A DNA stretch of 39,153 nucleotides from NCBI GenBank assembly GCA_022071965.1, contig JAJVIQ010000028.1, forward strand, positions 1 to 39,153, read 5' to 3'. The notes under the pieces are model-generated. The model saw only the letters and a list, made by a program, of their open reading frames with translations. It was not told where the DNA came from and ran no database searches. Of this stretch, positions 30,999 through 39,153 are shown piece after piece (position 1 is the stretch's first letter; every line of letters starts with the position of its first letter). The position numbers and the translations under genes were made by a program. Source of the DNA: Gammaproteobacteria bacterium. Its GTDB lineage: Bacteria > Pseudomonadota > Gammaproteobacteria > JAJPIJ01.

Positions 30999-31895
30999 CT
31001 ATCTCGCCTCGGCCTTCGGCGGCGCGGATGCCAACGGCAGGAAGAGTACCGGATCGACCATGGTGCCGTTGAGGACGACGGAGAGGTGCAGGTGCGGACC
31101 GGTGGCACGGCCGGTCATGCCCGACAGGGCGATGCGCTCACCGCGGGCGACCCGGTCGCCGGTGTGCACGCGGATCTTGCTCAAGTGGCAGTACATGGTC
31201 AGGAATCCCTGGCCGTGATCGATGAATACCGTCCTGCCGTTGAAGAAGTAATCTCCCGTATCGATCACCGTACCGGCGGCCGCGGCGAGCACCGGCGTGC
31301 CCGCGCCGATGGCGATGTCGAGACCGGAATGCGGGTTGCGTTCCTGATCGTTGAAGAACCGGCGCAGGCCGAAGGGGCTGCTGAAGCGCCCCCGCACCGG
31401 CAGATCCAGCCACAGCGAATCGGGCTCCTCCTCGCCCCAGTGCGCCTTCACCGCGGCGATGCGCTTTGTCTCCCGGGCAATGCGCACCTGGTCCACGGAG
31501 TCGGGGTTGACCTTGCGCGTATCGGTGATCGTGAGGCGCTGCTCGGCATATCGTTTCGGCTCGACCCGGAAGGAGTAGCTTTTCCGCGTGGCGCCGCGCG
31601 CAGCGATACGCTGTTCCCCGGGCGTGGCCCTGAGTGGTATCCCGACGATTGCCGCGTAGCGCTCGCTGTCGGAGATCACGAGCACGCGGCGGCCGTTGAA
31701 GGTGGCGGTCGGGCGATCCGCCCCGACCGCCTCCAGCGGCACGACCACGAAGCCGCCCGGCACATTCGACCCGGGCGGCAGTGGGGACGCTGCGCTGCCG
31801 GCCTGCTGCGGCGGATCCGTCGCGCCTGCTGAGACCGAAAACACGGTCGCCAGCGCGAGCGTGGCGAGTGAACCGGTCCCGACTCGGCTACGCAT
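30999..31895 (-). CDS. M23 (LytM-type) peptidoglycan endopeptidase
   Basis: A 298-residue exported protein. Residues 1-26 are a signal peptide (MRSRVGTGSLATLALATVFSVSAGA). A beta-rich middle domain precedes the peptidase M23 domain (residues about 165-290) with the zinc motifs HSGLDIA (H-x-x-x-D) and HLHL, so it should be active rather than an EnvC-type degenerate LytM. It cuts peptide cross-links in the wall. It follows xseA on the same strand with an 8-bp overlap and ends facing lipA. The second gene of an xseA-M23 pair is common in gammaproteobacteria. Confidence 0.92.
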   Translation of the reverse strand: MRSRVGTGSLATLALATVFSVSAGATDPPQQAGSAASPLPPGSNVPGGFVVVPLEAVGADRPTATFNGRRVLVISDSERYAAIVGIPLRATPGEQRIAARGATRKSYSFRVEPKRYAEQRLTITDTRKVNPDSVDQVRIARETKRIAAVKAHWGEEEPDSLWLDLPVRGRFSSPFGLRRFFNDQERNPHSGLDIAIGAGTPVLAAAAGTVIDTGDYFFNGRTVFIDHGQGFLTMYCHLSKIRVHTGDRVARGERIALSGMTGRATGPHLHLSVVLNGTMVDPVLFLPLASAPPKAEAR

Positions 31896-33288
31896 CGGGT
31901 TTCGGTGTAACGTCGGCCGGCCGCTCCCCGGGAAAGATCTCCTCCACCGTGCATTTCAGGCGACCGTGCGCGAGGCGGGCCGTGACCCGATCGCCGATCC
32001 GCGCCGCGCCGGCATCGCGCAGGATACGCGCCCGTGCATCGGCGACGATGGCGTAGCCGCGCTCGAGCGTGGCGAGCGGACTCACTGCATGCAAGGCCCT
32101 GATCGCCGGCTGCAGGCGCGCCGCCTCCTGCTGCAGGCGATTGCGCATCGTCTGCACGAGGCGCAGGCGCCATTGCGCGAGCTGCCCGCGCAGGTATATG
32201 AGTCGCTGCGCGGGGCTCAGCGCCGCCAGGCGCGAGGAGAGCCGTGCCAGCTCGACATGGCGTCGATGCATCAGCGACTGCGCCGCGCTGCCCATGCGCG
32301 CGTACACATCGTCGAGCCGCTGCGCCAGCTCCTGCAGACGTCGTCCCGGATGTACCACTCGCCGCGACAGCCACGCCATACGCTCATGCTGGCGGGCGAG
32401 CAGTGCGCCGGTGAGCTGGATGAGCCGCGATTCCAGCCCGCGGAGCCGCGCCAGCAGCTCGCGCCGGTCGGGGCTGACGAGCTCGGCGCTCGCCGAGGGT
32501 GTCGGAGCGCGCACGTCGGCCACGAAGTCGGCGATGGTGAAATCGATCTCGTGTCCGACGCCGCTGACGATCGGCGTGCGGCAGGCATGGATGGCGCGCG
32601 CGACGACCTCCTCGTTGAACGGCCAGAGGTCCTCGAGCGAGCCGCCGCCGCGCGCCAGCAGGAACACGTCGCATTCCTGGCGCGCATCGGCGGTGTCGAT
32701 CATGGCGGCAATCTGCGGCGCAGCCGCCGCGCCCTGCACCGGCACCGGGTAGACGATGACACCGAGGTGCGGCGCCCGCCGTCGCAGTACGCTCAGGATG
32801 TCGCGGATGGCCGCCCCGGTGGGCGAGGTGATGACGCCGACCGTGCGGGGATGCAGGGGCAGCGGCTGCTTGTGCGCGTCCTCGAACAGGCCCTCGGCGG
32901 CGAGCTTCCTCTTCAGCGCCTCGAACTGCATCCGCAGCAGGCCTTCGCCGGCCGGCTCGGCGTGCTCGACGACGAGCTGAAATTCCCCGCGGCCCTCGTA
33001 GAGGCTCACCCGCGCGCGAGCGAGGATGTGCATGCCGTCCTGAGGAAGGAACTTCAGACGCATGTTGTTCTGCCGGAACATCGCGCAGCGGACCTGCGCC
33101 TGTGGGTCCTTCAGCGTGAAATACCAGTGCCCGGATCCGGGGCGGGCGAAGTTCGACACCTCCCCCTCTATCCAGATGAGCGGGAACCGCCCCTCCAGCA
33201 GCGCGCGGGCCTCGCGATTCAGGCGCGAGATGGTGTAGACGTCGCGCCGCGGAGCGAGATCCATGGGCAACTGGTTCGTCGTCTTCAT
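31888..33288 (-). CDS. xseA: Exodeoxyribonuclease VII large subunit
   Basis: A 466-residue protein. The ATG at 33288 is chosen because the family begins with a short lead before the OB fold ([30 protein letters not shown]); the open frame to 33786 would run through the guaB promoter. The catalytic core includes [34 protein letters not shown] and [27 protein letters not shown]-like sequence. Long helices and a basic C-terminal domain follow. With XseB it degrades single-stranded DNA from both ends. It is divergent from guaB, 100 bp apart. Confidence 0.96.
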   Translation of the reverse strand: [466 protein letters not shown]

Positions 33289-33348
33289 GGCGGAATGATA
33301 CGGGAATCCGGCCCGTGCAGGCGCATACCGCGGTGCGTTGGATGCATA

Positions 33349-33354
33349 TATAAT
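33349..33354 (+). promoter_or_regulatory. Probable -10 box of the guaB promoter
   Basis: A perfect TATAAT lies 34 bases before the guaB ATG in an AT-rich patch. No good -35 is visible at 16-18 bases upstream (TACCGC at best), so an activator or UP-like help may be needed. Confidence 0.5.
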
Positions 33355-33388
33355 TGCCCGCCTCCCGTTGCGAGAGCGAAAGACTGCC

Positions 33389-34852
33389 ATGCGCCTGGCC
33401 GGTGAAGCCTTAACCTTCGACGACGTACTGCTGCTGCCCGCGTATTCCAGGGTCCTGCCGCGCGAGGCGGATCTGGGCACGCAGCTCACCCGCGCCATCC
33501 GGCTGAACATCCCGTTGATGTCCGCAGCCATGGACACGGTCACCGAATCGCGCCTGGCGATCGCGCTCGCCCAGGAGGGCGGCATCGGCATCGTCCACAA
33601 GAACCTGAGCGCCGAGGAGCAGGCGCGCGAGGTCCGGCGGGTGAAGAAATACGAGAGCGGCATCATCCAGAATCCGATCAGCGTTCCGCCGACGATGAGC
33701 ATCGGCGAGGTGCTGCAACTCACCCACGCGCGCAAGATCTCCGGTGTACCCGTCGTCGACGGCGAGGATCTCGTCGGGATCGTCACCGCGCGCGATCTGC
33801 GCTTCGAAACGCATTACGACCATCCGGTCGCCAGCATCATGACGCCGAAGCAGAAGCTGGTGACGGTCAGGGAGGGCGCCAGCCGCGAGGAGGTCATCGG
33901 GCTGCTGCACAAGCATCGCATCGAGAAGGTGCTCGTGGTCAACGACAGGTTCCAGCTGCGCGGCCTGGTGACCGTCAAGGACATGCAGAAGGCCAAGGAG
34001 TATCCGAACGCCTGCAAGGACGACCAGGAGCGCCTGCGCGTGGGCGCCGCGGTCGGAACGGGCAAGGGCACGCACGAGCGCGTGGAGATGCTGGTGAAGT
34101 CCAACGTCGACGTCATCGTCGTCGACACCGCCCACGGCCATTCCCAGGGCGTGCTCGACACGGTGCGCTGGGTGAAGCAGAAGTTTCCCGACACGCAGGT
34201 CATCGGCGGCAACATCGCCACCGGCGAGGCGGCCAGGGCGCTGGCCGAGGCCGGCGCCGACGCGGTGAAGGTTGGCATCGGGCCGGGATCGATCTGCACG
34301 ACGCGCATCGTGACCGGCGTCGGCGTCCCGCAGATCACGGCGGTGGCCGCGGTGGCCGAGGCGCTGAAGGGCACCGACGTGCCCCTCATCGCCGATGGCG
34401 GCATCCGCTATTCCGGCGACATCGCCAAGGCCCTGGTCGCCGGCGCCCATGCAGTGATGATCGGCGGACTGTTCGCCGGCACGGAGGAGGCGCCGGGCGA
34501 GGTCGAGCTCTTCCAGGGCCGCACCTACAAGGCCTATCGCGGCATGGGATCGCTCGGCGCGATGACGCAGCAGCACGGCTCGGCGGATCGCTATTTCCAG
34601 GAGGCCGGCGAGATCGAGAAGCTGGTGCCGGAGGGCATCGAGGGCCGTGTACCCTACAAGGGACCGATGACCGCCATCGTGCACCAGATGATGGGCGGCA
34701 TCCGCGCCGCCATGGGCTACACGGGCTGCGCCAACATGGAGGAGTTCCGCAACCGGCCGGAGTTCATGCGCGTATCGCTCGCCGGCATGCGCGAGTCGCA
34801 CGTGCACGACGTGCAGATCACCAAGGAAGCACCCAACTACCGGATGGAGTGA
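33389..34852 (+). CDS. guaB: Inosine-5'-monophosphate dehydrogenase
   Basis: A 487-residue enzyme converting IMP to XMP with NAD+, the committed step to GMP. The start is ATG 33389, matching family ends ([13 protein letters not shown]). Two CBS domains lie about residues 95-205 ([23 protein letters not shown]). The catalytic Cys is in GPGSICTTR, the Asp-Gly-Gly phosphate site in [10 protein letters not shown], and the flap in [10 protein letters not shown]. Length equals the usual bacterial enzyme. guaA follows after 153 bp on the same strand, the usual guaBA order. Confidence 0.98.
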   Translation: MRLAGEALTFDDVLLLPAYSRVLPREADLGTQLTRAIRLNIPLMSAAMDTVTESRLAIALAQEGGIGIVHKNLSAEEQAREVRRVKKYESGIIQNPISVPPTMSIGEVLQLTHARKISGVPVVDGEDLVGIVTARDLRFETHYDHPVASIMTPKQKLVTVREGASREEVIGLLHKHRIEKVLVVNDRFQLRGLVTVKDMQKAKEYPNACKDDQERLRVGAAVGTGKGTHERVEMLVKSNVDVIVVDTAHGHSQGVLDTVRWVKQKFPDTQVIGGNIATGEAARALAEAGADAVKVGIGPGSICTTRIVTGVGVPQITAVAAVAEALKGTDVPLIADGGIRYSGDIAKALVAGAHAVMIGGLFAGTEEAPGEVELFQGRTYKAYRGMGSLGAMTQQHGSADRYFQEAGEIEKLVPEGIEGRVPYKGPMTAIVHQMMGGIRAAMGYTGCANMEEFRNRPEFMRVSLAGMRESHVHDVQITKEAPNYRME

Positions 34853-35005
34853 GTGGCACCCCTCGAATCATGATGCCGTCTGGTGACCGGTGGGCGACTG
34901 GCGGCCGCCAATGATCGCGTGTCGGCGCGCGCCGGCGGCCGCGGACCCGGCCCCGTCACGCATCACCGATCGCCGCCCGGGAACACCGGATCACGGGTCA
35001 TCGAC

Positions 35006-36580
35006 ATGACCGACATCCACGCCGATCGCATCCTCATACTCGATTTCGGGTCGCAGTACACGCAGCTCATCGCGCGCCGGGTCCGCGAGGCCGGAGTCTA
35101 TTGCGAGCTGCACGCCTTCGACATGGACGAGGCGGCGATCCGTGAATTCCGGCCGAAGGGGATCATCCTTTCCGGCGGCCCGGAGTCGGTGACCGTGGCG
35201 AACGAGGTGCGCGCGCCGCGCGTCGTTTTCGATCTGGGCGTGCCGGTGCTCGGCATCTGCTACGGCATGCAGACCATGGCCGCACAGCTCGGCGGGCGCG
35301 TGCAATCGGTCGAGCAGCGCGAGTTCGGTTACGCGGAGGTGCGCGCGCGCGGGCATTCGCGCCTGCTCACCAGCATCGAGGACCGCACCAACGACGAGGG
35401 GCACGGCCTGCTCGACGTGTGGATGAGCCACGGCGATCAGGTCGTCGATATGCCGCCCGGATTCAAGGTGATCGCCTCCACCGGCACCTGTCCCATCGCC
35501 GGGATGGCCGACGAGGACCGCAGTTTCTACGCGTTGCAGTTTCACTCCGAGGTCACGCACACCCGCCAGGGCATGCGCATACTTTCCCGCTTCGTGCACG
35601 ACCTGTGCGGCTGCGGGTCCACGTGGACGACCGCGAACATCATCGACGACAGCATCGCCCGCGTGCGTGCGCAGGTTGGTCCGGGCAAGGTGCTGCTGGG
35701 GCTGTCCGGCGGTGTCGATTCCTCGGTGGTCGCCGCGCTCCTGCACAGGGCGGTGGGTGATCAGCTCACCTGCGTGTTCGTCGACACCGGCCTGCTCAGG
35801 CTGCACGAGGGCGACCAGGTGATGGCGACCTTCGGCCAGCACATGGGGGTGCGCGTGATCCGCGTGGATGCCGAGCAGCGTTTCCTCGGCGCTCTCCAAG
35901 GGGTGGAAGACCCGGAGGCCAAGCGCAAGGCCATCGGCGGCCTTTTCATCGAGGTCTTCGAAGAGCAGGCGGCGAGGCTCACCGACGTGCAGTACCTCGC
36001 GCAGGGCACGATCTACCCGGATGTCATCGAATCCGCCGGCAGCAGGACCGGCAAGGCGCACGTCATCAAGTCGCATCACAACGTCGCCGGCCTGCCCTCG
36101 CAGATGCGCATGCAGCTGGTCGAGCCCCTGCGCGAGCTGTTCAAGGACGAGGTGCGCAGGCTGGGCCTGGAGCTCGGCCTGCCCTACGAGATGGTCTACC
36201 GCCACCCGTTCCCCGGACCCGGCCTGGGCGTGCGCATCCTCGGCGAGGTGCGGAAGGAATACGCCGAGATGCTGCGCCGCGCCGACGCCATCTTCATCGA
36301 GGAGCTGCGCAGGCAGGATCTCTACGACAAGGTGAGCCAGGCCTTCGCCGTGTTCCTCCCGGTGAAGTCGGTCGGGGTGACCGGCGACCAGCGCAACTAC
36401 GCCCACGTGATCGCCCTGCGCGCCGTGGAGACCGTCGACTTCATGACCGCCCGCTGGGCGCACCTGCCCTACGAGCTGCTCGATCACCTCTCCCGGCGCA
36501 TCATCAACGAGGTCGCCGGCATCTCGCGCGTGGTCTACGACATCTCCGGCAAGCCGCCCGCGACCATCGAGTGGGAGTAG
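35006..36580 (+). CDS. guaA: GMP synthase (glutamine-hydrolysing)
   Basis: A 524-residue enzyme aminating XMP to GMP. The class I amidotransferase domain has the nucleophile Cys in [10 protein letters not shown] and the His-Glu pair in LQFHSEVTH. The ATP-pyrophosphatase domain has the P loop LSGGVDSSV, and the C-terminal dimer domain ends in [13 protein letters not shown], as it should. The ATG at 35006 fits the family start ([17 protein letters not shown]). The gene is complete even though ICE remnants follow directly; the 3' end of guaA is a known island integration site and is regenerated on insertion. Confidence 0.98.
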   Translation: MTDIHADRILILDFGSQYTQLIARRVREAGVYCELHAFDMDEAAIREFRPKGIILSGGPESVTVANEVRAPRVVFDLGVPVLGICYGMQTMAAQLGGRVQSVEQREFGYAEVRARGHSRLLTSIEDRTNDEGHGLLDVWMSHGDQVVDMPPGFKVIASTGTCPIAGMADEDRSFYALQFHSEVTHTRQGMRILSRFVHDLCGCGSTWTTANIIDDSIARVRAQVGPGKVLLGLSGGVDSSVVAALLHRAVGDQLTCVFVDTGLLRLHEGDQVMATFGQHMGVRVIRVDAEQRFLGALQGVEDPEAKRKAIGGLFIEVFEEQAARLTDVQYLAQGTIYPDVIESAGSRTGKAHVIKSHHNVAGLPSQMRMQLVEPLRELFKDEVRRLGLELGLPYEMVYRHPFPGPGLGVRILGEVRKEYAEMLRRADAIFIEELRRQDLYDKVSQAFAVFLPVKSVGVTGDQRNYAHVIALRAVETVDFMTARWAHLPYELLDHLSRRIINEVAGISRVVYDISGKPPATIEWE

Positions 36581-36746
36581 CGCTCTTCCGGGCGAGCCGT
36601 GTCTATCGAGATCGATCGGGAGAATCGGCTGCCACTCGGGTCTGTTTCTTGGGGTACGGATTTCCGCTGAAGAGTGTCGGGTCACATGGAGGGCCAACCT
36701 TCAGATCGACCTGAACACTCAGCCGTGGCCGGTCCTTCTTCTGACC

Positions 36747-38072
36747 ATGCAACGGCGAGAGGGCGCCGCAGAAGGGGCGTCTTCATGCCCACCGGGCCAA
36801 TGGCGTCTTGAGGAGGTCGCCACCCGCATCGCCGGCCAGCTGCCCTCGGAGGGACAGTCGGCGGCGTTCAAGGAGTTCGTCTGGCGCTTCGTGAACGTGA
36901 TGGCCCGCGCGCTCGTGGCGCTCGGTCGCAAGCCCGACTACCAGGAGATCAACCGCTACGCGTCCGACGTCGAGCCGCTGCTGATCGACTACTTCGAGTA
37001 CTGGCTCGACCGCGAGCCCGCCGCTTCAGGCTGGCGCGAGGAGCTGCGGTCGCTCGCCATCGACAAGAAGAACCTCGACAAGGGCCTGCAGTCGCGCGGC
37101 GCGCGGGCGGTCAGCCTGGTGGAGTACGCGCGGCGCAAGATGCTCTACGACCCAATCGCCCACGCGCTCGCCTCGACGCTCAACTACGAGAAGAGTCACT
37201 TCGACAAGCTGGTGGCGTCGCTGCTGCCGCTGATGGAGAAGCTCACCACCGGACGCACGGCCTCGCTGCTCTCGCCCGAGCTCGACGATCCGACCGACTG
37301 GCGCCCGGTGTTCGACTGGACCTCGGTGATCCACCTGGGTGGCATCGTCTACGTCGGGCTCGACGCGCTGTCCGACTACGAAGTGGCCGCGGCGGTGGGC
37401 AACTCGATGTTCGCCGACCTCACCAGCGTGGCCGGCAGCCTCTACAAGTTCGGCACCGGTCGCGGACTGCCCGGCGAGGTCAAGCCGCGGCGGATCGCGA
37501 TCCACGCCGACGAGTTCAACGAGCTGATCGGCGACGAGTTCATCCCGCTGCTCAACAAGGCGGGCGGGGCGGGGTTTCAGGTGACGGCCTACACACAGAC
37601 CTGGTCGGACGTGGAGGCGCGCATCGGCTCGCCCGCCAAGGCCGGGCAGATCGCCGGCAACTTCAACACGCTGATCATGCTGCGGGTGAAGGAGGTGGCC
37701 ACGGCCGAGCTGCTGACCAGCCAGCTGCCCGAGGTACACGTCGTCTCGACCGTCGTGTCGTCGTCGGTCTCCGACACCAACGATCCGATCGACTTTGCGG
37801 ACTTCGCCAGCCGCAACGAGGAGCGCATCGCGCCGGAGACGGTCCGAATGCTCGAACCGACCGACCTGGTGCAGCTGCCGAAAGGCGAGGCCTTCGCGCT
37901 CATTCACGGCGGCCAGCTGCACAAGATCCGCATGCCGCTGCCCTCGGCCGCAAGCGATCCGCTGATGCCGGCGAGCCTGGCGGCGATCGGGACGACGCTG
38001 AGAGCGCGGCTCGACGGACCGTGGAATTGCCTGGACGAAAGAGCCGAGGCGGAGGAGCGGCGTGTCGTCTAG
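36747..38072 (+). pseudogene. traD: 5'-truncated ICE conjugative coupling protein TraD
   Basis: A 441-residue open frame whose homology begins only at about base 36810 (VATRIAGQLPSEGQSAAFKEF), inside the ATPase of SXT/TOL-type TraD coupling factors, which are normally about 620-700 residues. The N-terminal membrane spans and Walker A loop are missing. Walker B-like IAIHADEFNEL and the following FQVTAYTQTWSDVEARIG remain, and the C-terminus looks complete. The 60 residues before the break do not resemble TraD. Full TraD is the hexameric ATPase that feeds DNA to a type IV secretion channel; this copy should be inactive. The next gene starts inside its end. Confidence 0.85.
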
Positions 38073-38775
38073 GAACGCGGCGTTTCACGACGGGGCCCTG
38101 GCGGGCGTGCTGCTGAGCCCGCTGAAGCTGGCCTTGTCGCTGGCGCTGGGGCTGGCCGCGCTCCTGCTGTGCGCCTGGATTCTCGACTGGACGTTCGTGT
38201 TCAAGGTCTGGCCGCAGGGGATCGAGCGCCTGCGCGAACTGCTCGCGCACGACCTCGAGCAGGGCGTGGCGCTTGCCGCCTGGCAGGGTGCCGGCGCCGG
38301 CGCCATCACCGCGCCGGCCAACGCGCTGTACTCGATCGTGTTCGAAGCCACTGGCATCCACGACATGGGCGTGCAGTTCGCCAACGGGGCGGCCCTGTCG
38401 ATCCCGGACACGGTCATGCGGCGCAGCTACGTGTCGCACCGGGAGAGCATCGAGGCGGCGATGGTCGGCACCCAACTGCTCGGCGTGCGCGCGGCGACCC
38501 TGGCGCGGTTCGCGCCGCTGCTCCTGCTTCTCTACGCCGTCGGCGCCGCCGACGGCTTCACCCAGCGTGCGATCCGCCGGGCCTGCGGCGGACGCGAGTC
38601 GGCCGGCCTGTACCACCGGGCCAAGTACCTGCAGGTGGCCGTGCTGGGGCTGGGCGGTGTCGGCGCGTTGCTCTGGCCGGGGCCGGTGCGGTGGGAGCTG
38701 TGCGTGGCGCTGGGCGCGCTGCTGACCGGCGTCCTGGCGAGTGTGCAGTGGGCGTACTACAAGAAGCACATGTAG
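38062..38775 (+). CDS. ICE membrane protein, PFL_4697 family (DUF4400)
   Basis: A 237-residue membrane protein starting at GTG 38062 behind a strong GGAGGAG ribosome site and overlapping traD by 11 bp. It has an N-terminal span (ALSLALGLAALLLCAWILDW), a middle segment, then spans at LARFAPLLLLLYAVGAADG and in the last 60 residues, ending WAYYKKHM. In PFGI-1/SXT-like integrative elements this gene regularly follows traD. It looks intact but its system is not present in the window up to the edge. Confidence 0.82.
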   Translation: MSSRNAAFHDGALAGVLLSPLKLALSLALGLAALLLCAWILDWTFVFKVWPQGIERLRELLAHDLEQGVALAAWQGAGAGAITAPANALYSIVFEATGIHDMGVQFANGAALSIPDTVMRRSYVSHRESIEAAMVGTQLLGVRAATLARFAPLLLLLYAVGAADGFTQRAIRRACGGRESAGLYHRAKYLQVAVLGLGGVGALLWPGPVRWELCVALGALLTGVLASVQWAYYKKHM

Positions 38776-38781
38776 ACGCGG

Positions 38782-38804
38782 CGACGCCAGAGCGTGTGGC
38801 GTTG
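38782..38804. terminator. Hairpin after the ICE membrane protein gene
   Basis: An 8-pair stem (CGACGCCA with TGGCGTTG, one G-T pair) and a seven-base loop begin 6 bases after the stop. No T-run follows, so terminator function is uncertain. Confidence 0.3.
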
Positions 38805-38896
38805 CCCAAATTCGTATGGCGACTTCATTCCGTTGTTCGCCCCCAAGCCTGACCGCCGACAACGGCTCCGGCACGGACACAGCAGATGCGTGCAGG

Positions 38897-39153
38897 TCAG
38901 CTGGGAGACTTCAACCAGGCAATGAGCTTCGCCCACAGGCCACGCCCGTCACGATTACGGAAATCGGCCCCTGTTGGCGGTGGCCTATCGGAAGGACGCG
39001 TTGGACCGGAGTTCGGCGCCGACGGCGTCGGGGCACCGTAGTACCGAGCTTTTGCCGCGCGATCGTGGGCCCGGCCTGCCTCGATCCGATCCCGGGACAT
39101 CTGCCCGGCCCAGTGAACCCTGTTACGTCTGATCCAGTAGTGCGATCGACAGG
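38897..39153 (-). CDS. C-terminal part of an unrecognised protein, cut by window edge
   Basis: On the minus strand the frame that ends with a stop at 38897 stays open to the edge of the window, beyond the internal ATG at 39100. About 85 residues are visible. The first 40 are basic and aromatic (WIRRNRVHWAGQMSRDRIEAG, then RAHDRAAKARYYG); the rest is Pro/Ser/Thr-rich and ends LIAWLKSPS. The RAHDRAAKARYYG segment vaguely recalls the last helix of AP2-like DNA-binding domains, which is too weak to name it. It converges on the ICE remnant. Confidence 0.4.
   Translation of the reverse strand, partial: CRSHYWIRRNRVHWAGQMSRDRIEAGRAHDRAAKARYYGAPTPSAPNSGPTRPSDRPPPTGADFRNRDGRGLWAKLIAWLKSPS

Noticed and set aside
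33410-34807. 465-residue ORF opposite guaB (and a similar one opposite guaA)
   Set aside because: Low-complexity His/Asp/Leu-rich shadows of two certain genes.
36581-36810. Possible frameshifted N-terminal half of TraD upstream of the break
   Set aside because: All three frames were read; none shows a Walker A loop or the membrane spans expected before the conserved part.

Overview
The window reads as a chromosomal segment of a high-G+C, flagellated gammaproteobacterium. The evidence is the ybeD-lipB-lipA and guaB-guaA gene orders, the flgA/flgM/flgN/ycgR and cheV/cheR block, a Pil-Chp-like chemosensory cluster and FeoAAB iron uptake. A Chromatiales-type lineage is plausible, but that is inference. 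Two mobile regions flank the core.

Left accessory region (1-5846). The right end of an IS3-family element is followed by a tightly coupled pair: a large protein joining a DUF559-like nuclease to a RecQ-type helicase, and a long coiled-coil partner. A small ORF then follows just behind a near-perfect LexA box. By eye this DNA is clearly less G+C-rich than the rest. It stops at the 3' end of a tRNA-Ala(CGC) gene, a classic island junction. The pair looks like an undescribed candidate defence or DNA-processing module.

Motility and iron block (5847-13589). ycgR, flgN and flgM form an operon behind a sigma-28 promoter. flgA diverges from cheV-cheR, and cheV has its own sigma-28-like promoter. A Fur box precedes feoA-feoA-feoB and a Cys-rich FeoB-associated membrane peptide.

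Mixed block (13676-18413). This holds a rhomboid protease, a small cupin, a membrane protein with a degenerate GGDEF domain (I-site kept, active site lost) fused to a cupin, a DUF1704 HEXXXH metallopeptidase and a beta-carbonic anhydrase.

Chemosensory block (18436-28397, minus strand). Seven genes in one direction encode an ISL3-transposase-like DNA-binding head fused to four repeats, a FIST-like protein, a two-part response regulator, CheW, a receptor with almost no periplasmic loop, a CheA hybrid kinase with two Hpt domains, and a receiver-Ser/Thr kinase fusion. The likely logic is receptor/CheW to CheA to response regulator and to a REC-controlled protein kinase. No CheB is present here, and the only CheR lies by cheV.

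Housekeeping block (29029-36580). This holds ybeD-lipB-lipA, then on the minus strand xseA and an M23 peptidase gene, then guaB and guaA.

Right accessory region (36747-39153). Just past guaA, a known island hot spot, are a 5'-truncated ICE coupling-protein gene (traD) and a PFL_4697-type ICE membrane protein gene, then an unidentified reading frame that runs off the edge.
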